64,000 bases of DNA from Sipunculus nudus (taxonomy: Eukaryota; Annelida; Sipuncula; Golfingiida; Sipunculidae). Shown here piece by piece: positions 1 to 13,140 of the stretch. Positions within the stretch are counted from its first letter, which is position 1; the number at the start of each line of letters is the position of its first letter. The notes under the pieces are model-generated. The model made no database searches. It was not told the DNA's origin and saw nothing but the letters and a program-made list of their open reading frames with translations. The stretch covers positions 13,942,576 to 14,006,575 of the forward strand of contig CM049309.1 in NCBI GenBank assembly GCA_026874595.1. Direction: 5' to 3'. A program made the translations under genes and the position numbers.

Positions 1-156
1 CCACCTACAATCATGTTTATGTGGCAGAGATCCATTCTAATATTTAACACATGTAACTCTATATCCCCTTGCCACTCAATCAATGCCTCACTTCACCCGT
101 CCTTTCTATGATTTTGGCGGATACACGTAGTCGCTTGTCGACTACCCGTATTCTAG
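1..156 (+). mobile_element. 3' end of HINE-like element (same family as 13141-14126)
   Basis: The 3' end of an element whose 5' part lies outside the window. A 7-bp hairpin (GTAGTCG, 127-133, with CGACTAC, 139-145) is followed by CTAG ending at 156 and a T. The last 120 bp match 14000-14126 with few differences. No coding capacity. Confidence 0.6.
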
Positions 157-508
157 TTGTGAAATGTAACAGCTTTTCCTTCTTGCAGTTATATCATGCT
201 TGTCCCTGGATAGAAATATCCAGTAACCCCCAGAATTGTATATGGAAAGCTTACAAGTTACAGGTACATTTAAAAGATAAGGAAAGGTGAAAGCATTGCT
301 TTCATCCAAAATTTAGGGATTCTCAGATATTTTGTCATGGGACAAGCATGATAAGGCTGCCATGTTACATTTCATAAATTTCTGATGTAAAATTTACTAT
401 TGGCAGTGCTTTGATTTGAGCATTTAGGGGACAAGCATTCCAACTTGATCTGACTATTGGAAGGACGGAATGTGTCACTTTCTTCATGGATGCTAATAGA
501 CAGGGGCA

Positions 509-528
509 AGGGGGGGGGGGGGGGGGGG
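509..528. repeat. Poly-G tract
   Basis: About 19 consecutive G, an uninterrupted homopolymer that could form a quadruplex. Length is likely variable between alleles. Confidence 0.9.
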
Positions 529-529
529 T

Positions 530-1965
530 TTAAAACAGTTTGTAAGGCCTGTTAGCATTCATTTCTGGACTATGTAAGTACATGTCCTATAACTTAACAA
601 GTGTCCAAGAAGAGTGCCAGATATAATTGTAGTGAAAACTGCAAATTTGAGTTAAATTCTAATTTGGGAAGATTGACTGTCCTAAGTCACTGCAAGTTGA
701 TTATTTTAGAGGAATAACATCGCATCTGTAAATAACCCGTGTTTGTGCATTTTGGAGCCGAATTATTTCTGTTTGAAATATTCAGTTATTCAGTTATTTC
801 AGACATTGTGATGGGTGATGTCAATCATCCCAGTAGCTCAGGCATGTCAGTCAGTTAAATATCAGGTATATCAATAGTGCATACATCATGACATGTCAAT
901 CATTCATGCAGCAGATGTGTCAAATATGCAGACATCATGCTGTGTGAATTATGAAGACATCAGACATCTGAATAATTCAGACATCAGACATGTTTATTTA
1001 TCTTTCATCCCTTGATTCTATATAATATCTTCCTCTATTGATTGGGTCATGAATTCATATATTCAGACAAGAAGTAAACAGTGTCCAGGATCACTGAAAC
1101 AGACCAGGATCCCCATGAATGATTGCATTCAATAATGGAAATCAGCATTTTTAGGAATACAAGTGTCAGCCATGTTTTGGGGGGTGGGGGGGTCCCACAT
1201 TATGGGATGCTCCCAAACCCATGTTTGCATTCATTTATTCATTTCATACTCCCAGATTCATTCATGCATAGGTGACTGTACATTTGTGATTATTCCTTGA
1301 TGATGTTCCTGATTCTGAATCATTTGCTGGATCCACACCAAAATCTAATCAATTCTTCCTTTTCCCAATGTTCCCAAAATGCCCTGAAAATTTCAGGAGA
1401 TTCTGTTCTTGCTTGCATGAGTTATCTTGTGAACTAACACCCACACAGGCATGAAGGCACACAGAGCCAACTAGATCCATGTCCAGCTCCGCAGATATTG
1501 AGACATTGCCTCATCAGGTATATGTAAAATGATGTCATTCCTGTTGGCAGGACTCACTTTATTAATGTTTTGGTAACTTGTATGTGACCATGCCAGTCAT
1601 GTTTAGAATATTAGCTCAGCCACTGGGATATACAAATAACAGGGGATATAAATAAAAGTTAGTCAGATCATCCGAGGAGAGTTTTATCAGCTGTGGCTGC
1701 AGCAGCACTAAAATCAGATTACATGAGCAGGAGACCAAGCTTATATTGGAACCGATATGTTGCTACACACAGTCCCGCTAGAATATTATTCACATCCATT
1801 CAAAGCTTGGCTTCTGTTGGAAAGTACCGCTGCCACCACCTCAGAATGTGAAGATGCTGTTTACCAGTGCTTGAGCTAACTCAGAAGCCTGCAACCTGTA
1901 TCATGTCCATCAACTGTCATTTGAGAGGCAGTTAGAAGACTTAGTAATTAATCACCAAGTATAAA
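530..1965. other. No gene seen; degenerate low-complexity DNA
   Basis: No exon-like segment found. At 820-1000 there is a loose repeat of words like CAGACATCA and ATGTCAAT. The rest is unique AT-rich sequence. Confidence 0.5.
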
Positions 1966-2064
1966 TAACAATTTCATTTCACTTTTATAAATAACATTTT
2001 CATCTCACTTTTATCAATAACAATTTAATCTCACTTTTATAAAAAAAAATTTCATCTCACTTTT
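1966..2064. repeat. Tandem repeat, ~29-bp unit, about 3.5 copies
   Basis: Repeats of ATTTCATCTCACTTTTATAA with small changes. Non-coding. Confidence 0.8.
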
Positions 2065-2515
2065 GGCATTTTATTTTCCTAGGTTAACTATCATTTCCTG
2101 AAGAAGTTTTGAGGAGGATATGTTTATACCTGTCCTTGCTTTTCTCTCATATTCAAATATGGCACTAGCCCAACATAGTGATATCAGACTATAAAGTTAA
2201 CACATATCTTTATTCTCCACCAAGCTGTATAAGAATTCTATGGATGGATTTCCATGAAACTTATGGAAAGCATGGTCTCTGGACATGGAAGTGTTGATAA
2301 AATTTGTGAGCTGCCAACACAGAATTTGTCATATTCTTAAGAATAGTAGGTAATGGGACCACATAGTAGGGACCTCAGGTATTTCCTGTTTTCATTTCCC
2401 CCACACTTTAAAACACACCTGAATAGATATGCACTTTAATAAATACCTTTTATATTAAATTAGAGATTAAAAAGTATACTTTTCTTTTGTGCATATTTAA
2501 TGAGTTCACTGCCCT

Positions 2516-2602
2516 TAATATAATATGATATAATATAATATAATATAATATAATATAATATAATATAATATAATATAATATAATATAATGTAATATAATA
2601 TA
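2516..2602. repeat. (TAATA)n microsatellite
   Basis: Pentanucleotide TAATA, about 17 copies with three point changes. Confidence 0.95.
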
Positions 2603-2658
2603 AAGTGGGCACTGGTTTATTATTATAATTTATGGACATATTGTTTCTGTCAATTAGT

Positions 2659-4393
2659 TGTATCCCCAGACAAAGTCGGGGGATACTATGTTTTCATACC
2701 GGTCCCGCCGCCGCCGCATATAAATCTTGTTGGCGTGATAACCCAAAAAATATGTCACGGAACTTTATCAAACTTGTTATATGTATAGATATGGGTAAGA
2801 GGACGACGCCTATTTAAAATGAGGTCATGACCTTTACTAGGAGAGTGTCCCTGACCTTGAATAGGTCCAATTTTGGGGAAAATCACACAAATTCTTTAAT
2901 ATCTCAAGAAATCTTGCATGGATTTATCCTAAAATCAAGTTGATGGAAGATCATGGATAGGGTTGTCATGTTCCAGAAAATGGTGGCGCCACCTATTATT
3001 CTTTACTTGTTTTCATGCCGTTTAATACCCCCAAAATTGCCACCTTACAGTACTGTGAGCATTATAAGTCAAAAACTAATGGACAGATTTCTTTTATATT
3101 ATGCATATACATAGGTATGGGTTATTGGATGATGTTTATTTAAATTGGGGTCATGACCTTTCCTATGATAGTGGCCTTGACCTTGAATATTGCCATATAT
3201 GGTGAAAATCACACACCTCATATGATATCTCGAGTGTTGATAGCCATATGGATTTCAAACATGACTTATGTATGGCCCACCACTAAAGTAAGAACCCTAT
3301 AGGTTCTAGGGTCATGAGGTCAAAGGTCAAGGTCACTGGACTGGCATTTTAAAAGATACTGTGGATGCATTTTAAGCCAAAATTTCATCCCAGGTCTTCC
3401 ATCTTGAATATATAGCTCACTTGCCAATAGTGGATGATCCATATAAATTTTGGGGTCACAAGGTCAAAGGTCAAGATCACAGGAGCCATCTGTCCAAAAA
3501 TTAGTTTCTGGATGATAATTCCTTCTTTTATTGATGTATGGATTTCAAACTTGTCTTGTATTTGACCCATTGGAAAAGCAAGACCCAAATTGATTTTGGG
3601 GTCATGAGGTCAAAGGTCAAGGTCACAGGACACATCTTTATAAAGATTGTGGATGCATTTTCAGCCAAACAATTCATCTCAGATCTTTCATCTTGCACTT
3701 ATAGTTTACCTGCCAAGAGTGAAAAACCCCTATCAATTTTGAGGTCAAAAGGTCAAAGGTGAAGGTCACAGGAGCCATCTGTCCAAAAATTAGTTTCTGG
3801 GTGATAATTCCTGCTTTTATTGATGTATGGTTTTCAAACTTGACTTGTATATGTCCCATTGGAAAAGCAAGACCAAAATTAATTTTGGGGTCATGAGGTC
3901 AAAGGTCAAGATCACAGGACACATCTTTAAAAAGATGTGGATGCATTTTCAGCCAAACATTTCATCTCAGATCTCCCATCTTGCACATATAGTTCTCCTG
4001 CCAAGAGAGGAAGAAAACTATCAATTTAAGGTCACAAGGTCAAAGGTGAAGGTCACAGGGGCCACCTGTTAAAAAAAATTAGTTTCTGGATGATCATTCC
4101 TGCTTTATTGATGTATAGATTTCAAACTTGACTTGCATATGTCCCATTGGAAAAGCAAGACCCAAATTGATTTTGGGGTCATGAGGTCAAAGATCAAGGT
4201 CAGAGGACACATCTTTAAAAAGGTCAAGGTCACAGGACCAACATCTTCAACAAGATTGTGGATTGTTAGATGGAAACAATAAATATGCCAAGTGTCAGTA
4301 TATGCTGCTAAAAATGGGGGTCTGTTCTTAAAGGGGGGGGGGCCTATTATGTCTGGGGATACTCTGGCACCTGCGGTGCCAAGAAATGTCTAG
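2659..4393 (+). mobile_element. HINE-like element with ~289-bp internal tandem repeats
   Basis: 5' end: TATCCCCAGACA at 2661, folding on itself (TATCCCC with GGGGATA). 3' end: inverted copy TGTCTGGGGATA at 4350-4361, then a 7-bp hairpin TGGCACC/GGTGCCA (4365-4381) and CTAG (4390-4393) against TT. The interior holds about four ~289-bp units starting near 3310, 3600, 3889 and 4178, each with GGTCATGAGGTCAAAGGTCA. Short open frames here follow the repeat period and are not genes. Related to the element at 13141-14126 (same layout and CCG-rich start). Confidence 0.7.
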
Positions 4394-5324
4394 TTAAATT
4401 TGGTTAAAAATGAAAATGTCAGTGCTGTGCATTATTGATCAGCTGATGAAGTCCCCATGTATCAGAGGCTGTTGATGCAGTTAAACATTTTTAACATATA
4501 TTAATTAAATATATATTTATAGCACTGTAAGTGGATTACAATGTTCTAACCTCTAACAACGTTGAATGCAGCATCTCTGTTGAAATTCATCATCACCAAA
4601 GGCTAAATTGTACTGTTCAAAGTTGGTGCAGTGATGTAAAAAATTACCCTTGGCTGTATAATTGGCTTATATAATAGAACTTTAAGCTCTTTTGTTGGTG
4701 TATTGTAATATTTTAAACAATTGTAAACTGAATTAAACAACTGTAGTCAGCTATTAAATTTTATGTCCACTACTTTGTTATAATACACAAAATGATCAAA
4801 ATGCATTATAGTCATTAATGTAGGATCCAAACATACATTTATTGTAGCAGAAATGTTTACCAATGATCCTGTCTGTCATTCTCATTTCTTATCAGACTGA
4901 TCAGCATAACCTGTAAAACAGAAGCTCAAATAGTGTATATGTAATATCTATCCAGAAAAGGAACACAGAGCATATTTATGAGTATAATCTTCCAAAATTT
5001 CCCAAGATTATGAAACAAGCATATCTTTGGTGACCATGTTCAGATATATCCTTCTTAGACAAGTAATAAATGCATTTCCCAATGGATTAGATCTCTGATT
5101 CTGAATTTGAAAATAAATTACAATAAAAATATCTAGATAGTCCTCCATTCTAAGTAAAATAAATTTTTTTATTAGTTCAGAGGGTTTAAATTTAATATAA
5201 AAAAATAAATTAATGAATATTATGATGCAATGAATTGTTTGACAGTTGGTTATATTTTATTACCTGTCCTGGATTCCAGGTGTTCCCTGCATCATCTTGT
5301 AGTGTATCATGGATCATGTTTATC
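4394..5324. other. No gene seen
   Basis: AT-rich unique sequence with no splice-bounded open frame or recognisable repeat. Confidence 0.4.
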
Positions 5325-5765
5325 TTTGTCTTATTTGAATAAGTTTATGAAAAAAAAGTAAAAGTTAAATGCATCCAAGTGAATAATACCATTAATATCA
5401 ATATCTATTATTAAACTTTGTTTATCTCTGTCTAATTTGAATAATTTGTGAAATAAATGATGTGAACGGAATACACCAAATGCCAGTATCTGGTTTTAAT
5501 CTATTTAATGTATAAATTTATGAAATAAATATTGTATAAGGTATATGCACCAAATGAATAATACAGATATAAACTTTTTTGTGTATCTATGTCTCACTTT
5601 AAAAAAATGATATATTGTAATAAAAGGAATACACAAAATATATAATACCAATATCTAGTATTAACTTTTTTTGTAGCTATGTCTCAGTTAAAAAAAATAT
5701 GATGTTGTTATAAAACTAATACACTAAATGAATGATACCAATATCTAGCATTAACTTTTTGTTGA
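5325..5765. repeat. Degenerate tandem repeat, ~100-bp unit
   Basis: About four to five decayed units sharing CCAATATCTAGTATTAACTT, a T-rich stretch, a TATGTCTCA-like word and AATACACCAAATG. Divergence suggests an old array. Confidence 0.6.
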
Positions 5766-5878
5766 TTGGATTTTGTGATCCATACAGATAAACATCCCCA
5801 GACACCATGTCCCAAGCAACACTCTGCCCAAGACAAGGTCAGGGTCCCCAGCAGCCACTACATCAATCATAATGTCAG

Positions 5879-6154
5879 ACAGCCATGCCTGTAATGTATG
5901 CACAGCAGGATAGGGGAGAACTTATATTAACAATGAAGGGTTTCCCTAGGGGACAATTACCGCAAGCACACGATGAATTATGTCCAGTCCACTGTAGTAT
6001 CCAGGATATTGTAGGGGACACTACCAATTTAGAGTTGTTACACAAATTATCATTGCATGATAAAATATCTGACAAGAGAAGAATAAGACCTGAAAATATT
6101 GGTAGGTCTTGCATGGAAGCTTTAACTTTCGTCTGTTACATTTGTGAGATGTGA
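5879..6154 (+). CDS. Unidentified exon-like open segment
   Basis: From the acceptor-like AATGTCAG before 5879, a frame stays open to a stop at 6154. It includes GELILTMKGFPRGQLPQAHD, CPVHCSIQDIVGD and KISDKRRIRPENI. A donor-like ATTG/gtaggt occurs at 6101, and AATAAA near 6423. Composition looks more protein-like than nearby frames and differs from the AT-rich surroundings. I do not recognise a family and it does not match myosin V. It could be the last exon of an upstream gene, an old retrocopy or chance. A second frame is open over 5788-5896 (RHHVPSNTLPKTRSGSPAAT). Confidence 0.2.
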   Translation, partial: TAMPVMYAQQDRGELILTMKGFPRGQLPQAHDELCPVHCSIQDIVGDTTNLELLHKLSLHDKISDKRRIRPENIGRSCMEALTFVCYICEM

Positions 6155-7545
6155 TTTTGAACTTGTGGTGGATTTAAACCAGAAAGCACACTGTAAAGGA
6201 GAGATTAGTTTTGTCAAAGCTACAAATTTGACAAGTATGAGAGGCGTTAACAAGGTCACACAGTCAAAATATACTTATGTAAACTATCAGTGTAGTTATG
6301 ATTGTTATTAAATATCAGTAATATATATATATATATATATATATATATTTCATAATTGATGCTGGTACTTTAAATTTTATAAAATGTCTTAAATAATTAC
6401 TATACAGTATTATATAAAGGATCAATAAACATGTACATGAAATATATATTATCCATATCACCTGAACAATTTTATCATTGCGCTGTAAGGAGAAATGTCA
6501 TTACAAGTATGCATGTAAATACTTCAAGATAACAAAGAAGTTAAACATTACATTTAAAGATATCAGAATGACCCATTTTATCTTTAATGCATCCCCTACG
6601 TCAGATCCTGGCACATCAGTTCCTGTTTTCCTTTAGCAGAAGGATGTGCAAAGGGCAGAGTGCTCAACTTGCAAAATAAGGAACCTATTCAGCGACTCAG
6701 GCCGGGTGTGGTATTTTGGTCTACCACAACTATATGTCATGTCACATATATGAACAAACCAACAGCTCTCTGTTATTAATCATTAAATGTATTATCGTCC
6801 CCTCATTTTGTTGGCCAAGCCAGTAATAGCTGCCTGATAATCCGGTTTTCCTTTTCATGTTATGTTTGATCTTTAAAAGGCCTTTGGTGGAGTACTATTC
6901 AGCATACAGATATGTATTTTGTCCCATGGAACTGCATAAGCAAATATATTTATGTCACCACTACCACATCCCCTTACCTTACTCAACACTCCCAAAACAG
7001 TTTATGACTGCCAATGTATTTAAAGGGACATAATCAGGAGCAATAATATTCCTATTCTTTCACACTATCAGTACTGTTTTGCTACATACAAAGGTTTCCC
7101 AGCAAAACCATTCCAGCACACAGTCTCATTTCCTTACATACAAATGTTTAACACCACGTTATAGCCCTGCAGGTTGGTAAACACAGTAAGTTTACAATAA
7201 CAAGGCCGCTTGATCAGAGGTCTGATTAAGAGGGGCAAACCGCAGTGTTTCAGCCAGCGGGAACATGTATTACTTTTTTTGGGCCAAGTCAGTCAGGGCA
7301 TCTCCTGATTGGTACATGTTTTGGCTCTGCACAGCACATGGCCCGATGCATTGTTTATGTTGACACCTGCGATTGCGCCCGGTTCACTGTTTTTAACACT
7401 TGAATACAGGAGTAAAGAAACAGTTTCAAGGCAATATTTTGGCAGGTACATATTTATTTTAAATGGAAGAAGCTATTTTTTGTGTTAACCCAACATGCTT
7501 TATAGGTGATTGGGCCCCTTTAACCTACTACTTATCCTGGGTTCT
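6155..7545. other. No gene seen; short (AT)n at 6320-6348
   Basis: Apart from an (AT)14-15 tract, this is unique sequence with only short open frames. Confidence 0.4.
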
Positions 7546-7760
7546 TCATGCTTCTTTCTTTTGATTGGTTGACACTGTTCATACCAGGATCTGGTGTATA
7601 AAAGGAACTGCAACAGCACCAGTGGAGGATTCATCGTCATACATTCTTTTGACTGGCTGTTCCCTGTCAGGATCCAGGGTCCTTCTAGATTCATTCTTTT
7701 GATTGGTTGTTACTTTCAGCAAGGATCCAGGGTTCATCGAAATCCAGTCTTTTGATTGGC
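7546..7760 (+). promoter_or_regulatory. Repeated inverted CCAAT boxes with one TATA-like box
   Basis: The word CTTTTGATTGG (or a one-base variant) occurs four times (near 7558, 7646, 7694, 7748) inside a decayed tandem repeat with AGGATCCAGG. TATAAAAGG at about 7597 sits about 30 bp after the first. This resembles a CCAAT/TATA promoter, but the repetition may be just a minisatellite. It lies 6.9 kb before the first exon seen. Confidence 0.15.
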
Positions 7761-7799
7761 TTAAATTTTGATCCAGGATTCATCATGATCTAGACTTAT

Positions 7800-9160
7800 T
7801 TATCTAATATTCATCTAGTATTCTAAAATAATCTAAATATTTCACTGCATAATCATGTACTAAATTATATGGTAGAATATAAGACATTTTGTGCCCCTTT
7901 TTGATGTCTCTTTGTATCAATGATACTGCATAAAAATCTCACAGAAATCTAATCTGATCAAGAACTGTCCTTCAGCAGGCATATGCTATGAGTGACATAA
8001 CCAGTTGCATGAACTGATTGAGGTTTATGTAAGATCTTTTTGCTGTAAAAACAAGCCGTTGTGGCTATCAGTAAGATTATTTATAAGCTTCTTTTTAAGC
8101 TTATAGCCTCCATCAGCCTATTCTATCATGCATGTAAGAACTTAAAACTGTAAGCCTCATTTTAACCTTTCCAAATCTGATTTTCCATCATCTGATTTTT
8201 TTGGGAATAGCTGCTTAAGAATGTATTATGTACTGGCAGATAGGTCAACACTACCATGATTACCTACATGTTCCTTCTTTTCAGTGATTAAGTCCGGCCC
8301 AGGCCTGGCATTGTTGAATTAATGAAAAACCATTTGATGCATGACAGATGACAGAATGTAGAATGACAGCTTAATGTAGCAGGGCTGTGTGCTGCTGCTT
8401 CTTACAGTACACTTGTTATAAACCAAGGTGTTATACTATTAAATCAAGCTTTTGGGTTCCCTAGATATCACCAAGGTGCCTCAGTTCTTTTTTTGGGCAA
8501 CATGTACACAGGACACAACTTTTATTTTATTTTTGGTCGTACCATCAATTACAAGGACACATTGTTTTTTTTTTATTCACAGATTTTGCAGGCTGCCCTT
8601 GAAAATGGTGCAATAAACCATACTTTCTCCTTTATCTGTTTAAGAATTATTCACCATAAAGCTTTTATCCTTGTAAGTGCTTCCCTTTTTGCCAAAATAT
8701 CAGTTTCCAAATACATGTTGGATATGAGCATTGGAAGCTGGCCCTGGCACCATATAATTCTGCAACTTTTCAGATGGTTACTGTATTATGTATTAATTTT
8801 CAACAAACTGCCTCTGTCACCCATCCAAATATTGTGAACTCCACACTGACACTATTGATGTAGACAGCTCATCAGAATGGTTTTACTCTAAATATTATTA
8901 CTGACAGTTATTTCTGCTGATGCAGCATCATTAACATTTCATCAGAAAAGTGAAGCATTCAGCATGGTGCCACATGCTTAAAAACATGAATTTTTCAAAT
9001 TTACTTTCAAAGCCTTAAAATTACTTTAATTTAGCTAATTATGAAAATTTCCTCAAAAAAACTTAGGATTTAATCCGCTGACTGGCTACAGCAGACCAAG
9101 GGGAGCAAAGCCTACTTTAACGTTTTTAACTTACTTTAACTTAAAATCTTTTGAGTATTT
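7800..9160. other. No gene seen
   Basis: Unique AT-rich sequence. A 114-codon open frame at 8493-8837 has no recognisable features and biased, intron-like composition. Confidence 0.4.
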
Positions 9161-9165
9161 TCAAA

Positions 9166-9646
9166 TGCCCATCTTGGACATGACGACCATTATAGTCTGT
9201 TTTCCATTAACTTTTAGTATCGTTGTAATAACCTTCCAGGGCTTTGATGGATTTTCACATACTCACTATATTTACCTACCAGCAGACAATCTTTCCCCGA
9301 GTTCATTTATAGGCAAATTCCATACATATTTAATGAGTACTTTACTTTGTGGTGTCGCCACTATAATTTATCATGAAAATGATGGAATTTGATGAAACAC
9401 AACAGAAATTTTAACCAATATAATATCTCGTCCAAGCTGAATATCTGGCAAAATCTAAGTATATTTTATAATGATACCAGACATTGATGGCGCCGTGATG
9501 ACTTACCAAAAATTTTCAGGAAACAAACATATTTACTAATAGAGTTTCTCACCTGATTAAAATTCTCAGCAAAACCAATTGATATTTAATGAGGTCAGAG
9601 GTAAAAAAAAAATGACAGGTGTATTATGCACCCTTGTGGTGCTCTT
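9166..9646 (+). mobile_element. HINE-like element, CTTG-ended family
   Basis: Matches 44151-44666 and part of 18721-19060 (CATTAACTTTTAGT, GATGGATTTTCA, TATTTAATGAGGTCAGAGG). The 3' end has hairpin GCACC/GGTGC (9629-9642) then CTTG at 9643-9646 against TTT. The 5' limit is approximate. Confidence 0.5.
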
Positions 9647-11424
9647 GTTTAAGATTAGACTTATACATGAAAATGGTGAATGAAAATGGAAAGAAAATAT
9701 GGGAGGATTGGACAGCTGTAGGATCAGAGAAGGTGACCATGCGAGAAAAAGCTGTGAAAATTCAGATTTATGTCCTTGAATAACCTTGAATGACCTTCAA
9801 AGTGAAATAGGAATTTGTGGGAACCATGATCTTCATCACGCAGGCACTGCTTATTTCCTAGTCTCCGCAACTACTCACTCTATGGACTTCATCACCACTG
9901 CTTACTTTATTTTTGTTTCTTTGAGTTAAACTGTACCTTAAGTGTACCTTCAGTGTAGAAGAAGAACCTCCTTTTCTTGTGTTCAATTACTTGCTACAGC
10001 TTTTATGGGAGACAGGGGAATGCCTTTATGAGGCTAATTGGATTCACACCAACAAGTCTTGTATTTTTCCTCAGGCCAACCATTGTTCATTAGCAGGCCC
10101 TGTTGTATTTATTCATCTCACAGCTGTTTAAGATTCCTGCAGTGAGGCTGCAGGTCTGGGACATTGCTTGGAATATTAGCTCATAAGCTAATAAGACTTG
10201 ATCTAATTATGTAATGGATTAACTGAGGTCCAGGTCATCATTAAGGTTCAAGCTTGGTTATGTGATATCACTGTGGGTTCATTTGATGAATGTGCATGCT
10301 CTGCAGTTTTCTTGTGGGTTTATAAGATGAGGTCAGTTTTGGAAATTACTGGTATGTGATTTTGGTTTTGTCAGAAATTTATTAATTTAAAGTAAGTACT
10401 TAAAAGATTGTTTCTGTAAAGGGGAGGGACACCTTTCGCATACATATCTTTTATCATGTGTTTTTCCTTGAAACTGGAAATTCCCTGCTGCTTTACAAAA
10501 AAATTTTGTTTAAGAACTGAAATTCTGAAAAATTTCCATTTTTTCATAGAGAAAAGGAGTATATAATGATCCTACGATAGTAATTTAGTGGAAAATAAAG
10601 GAATCATACGGTAAGTCTCATTTGGTAGGTTTATAAATTATTTTCCTTGATATATTAAAATATTGCCAGAAAAGATTGTAAATAAATCCATCTTGATTAC
10701 AGATCAATATATTTTCAAACTGGTATACACATTTTTGTGACTGTACATGTGTGTATAATATGATGCTCCACTGAGAACATCTGCAGCCAGACACAAGGTC
10801 TGTAACTGGGCTTATTGTGGAAGTTGATGACCCCCAGTGTAGTCGGTGAATTCCCCAAACTTACTGTTACCATGCATCAGGGCTGGGTGTCTCAGGGTCC
10901 TGCAGTGTCTACAAGCATGGACCGGGACCAATTGATTTTCTTGAGACTATTTGGAGGAAAATGCAGGATATGTTGGAAGATCAAGATATTGATTGGTCCA
11001 TTTGGTTGCATGGCTCCATCATGGTGTCACGTTTGACTCAAGGATTTTATGAAACAATCTATTATGGGATGTATCTCTGTTTCCAGGAAAGGAGGAGTGT
11101 GATCCCCATCAGCCATATGTAATCGGTCATTATTTTTCTCCAGACCATCATGGTTTTAACCATATTAATTCTTCCAGGAATGTACCCTTCATAAATGTTC
11201 TAAACATTAATGCTTAACTCTGAGCATGCAATTCGAGAAATTAATGAATTATGGAAATATTTATGCAACAAAGTTTTAATTAATTATTACCCAACCTCCT
11301 ACCTGTTTCAGTAATATTTTCTGTCTGTAAGACTAGAATCAGGCTTATATACCAGGGCCGTGTTGATACACCATTGAACTGATACATAATGATACAGAAT
11401 TATGTCAGTATTTTCCCTGTATTG
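9647..11424. other. No gene seen
   Basis: Unique sequence. A 73-codon open frame at 10815-11036 has no splice support or recognisable motif. Confidence 0.4.
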
Positions 11425-11679
11425 ATATACAGTGAAACCTGTGTTATGAGACCACCCATTGGACTGGCCAAAAGTGGTCTTAAATCACAGGTTGTCTCAT
11501 GAGACAGGTCAGTTATAACCAATGTGAATGCTTTTGGTTCACCCAAAGGGTGGTCTTATTAGACAGGTGGCCTTAATACACAAGTGGTCTTAAAAAACAG
11601 GTGGCCTTAATAGACAAGGGATCTTAATAGACAGGTGGTCTTAAAAGACAGGTGGTCTTTCAGACATGTTTCATTGTAT
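11425..11679. mobile_element. MITE-like element, TATACAGTRAAACCT family (long variant)
   Basis: Left end ATATACAGTGAAACCT, right end a degraded inverted copy (ATGTTTCATTGTAT). The middle is a tandem of GGTGGTCTTAATAGACA. Related shorter copies lie in introns at 15816, 16895, 19711, 31565 and 43681. Confidence 0.55.
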
Positions 11680-13140
11680 TGATGATATTTGACTATCCAT
11701 GTAAGGGCTGATAGGTGAAGGGTGACCTCTTACAGGTGTTAATTTGCATCTGATTAGGTTAGCTATTTTAGGAAATTTGGTTCTCTTTCTATTAGGGCTT
11801 TCACAATGCATTGTCTTACAGTACCATAGGTATCTTGATACTTTGCATATGAGACATGATTATTAACACATGTATGATATACAGTAGTCAAGCCTTCAAG
11901 CTGAATAACCATGGTACATAGAAACGGAAACAAGTTAACACTCTTAAAATATATCTCCAAATCATAGTTAAAATTAATTAACAAACAATTAGCCAGTAAG
12001 ATGCCAATCAGCTTATTTTCTGGATTTTTCACCTAAGATGCTGTGATTATTTATAAATGTCTGATATTGTTCTCTATCTGGTGATTAAATAAAGTCAATG
12101 TATGGGTACAGTGACATCTAACAATCCCAAAACAGTATCTGATTTTTTATTGTATATATTGCTGCACCAGCAAGTTACATCCCTACTTCCTTTAAGCAAG
12201 GAAATACATTGGCTTGGAAACTGGGTATCGTATTATGTATCTTCAATGATCAATGTACCCTGATAATTATCCTGTCCTCATGAGGTAGTATATCATACAA
12301 GTCCTACTAAATACCATAATTACAATAATGACTCACTATTATCATCCCTGTAAATGAAAATGCCACAATGCTAGCTTGTTTCATGGCTTTAAGCAAACAT
12401 ATGACTTGCAGTCTCCTCATTGAAATATATCAGGAGCAAGATAAATTCCCATATAATCATAATGTTAATACTTAATACCATATTATACAATTTAGAATCA
12501 CTTCATATTAAATAAACAACTTGATTGAATTCTTGATATTAGATGTCTTGATATGCTTGATTAACATTAATTAATTACTTAAAAGTTGTCCTACTTCTTT
12601 ATGTCTATCATTTCCTTGCCTTACTGATTTCTAGTATAATCTTATAATTAGGACCACAGCACACACCTTACAGTTCAGGTTGTGGCCTTGACAAGTTCAG
12701 TAGGTAATCTGTATTGATTCTGTTGGGCCATATCAGGTTTAGTCATTAAATGTTGTGGTCACCTGTCATGGAAATATCCAGTGAACTGAGATTTTATAGG
12801 TCAAATAAGCATAAAAACAATTAATTTAAGGTACTTGCCTAAAAGGTATAATAGTCTCAATGGAATTTGACACAGCAGCTACAGCATAATTAATCTGAGT
12901 GTTAGGAATCAGTCGTAATTCCATGATCAATCATCAGCCAAAGCAGGGTGCCGCTACCAACTGATAATCTGAATTAATAGGTTGTGTGGAGTATGAAATG
13001 TCTGTTTATACTATAGACCTGTACACCCTCTTTACTGATAAATAGGCCTACAGGTTACTGGGATATTTAATAACTCTGTAGCCTATGCATATAGTGTCGG
13101 TAACCTGTTCTATGAAATAATCAGTGAACACAGACTTTTT
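11680..13140. other. No gene seen
   Basis: Unique AT-rich DNA with no exon-like segment. Confidence 0.4.

Noticed and set aside
2516-2602. Tandem array checked as a CRISPR-like structure
   Set aside because: Simple pentanucleotide repeat without spacers, in a eukaryotic context.
3385-4072. Several 60-81 codon frames on both strands
   Set aside because: They recur with the 289-bp internal unit of the mobile element and show no protein features.
11763-12032. 89-codon minus-strand frame
   Set aside because: No recognisable features; AT-rich non-coding sequence.
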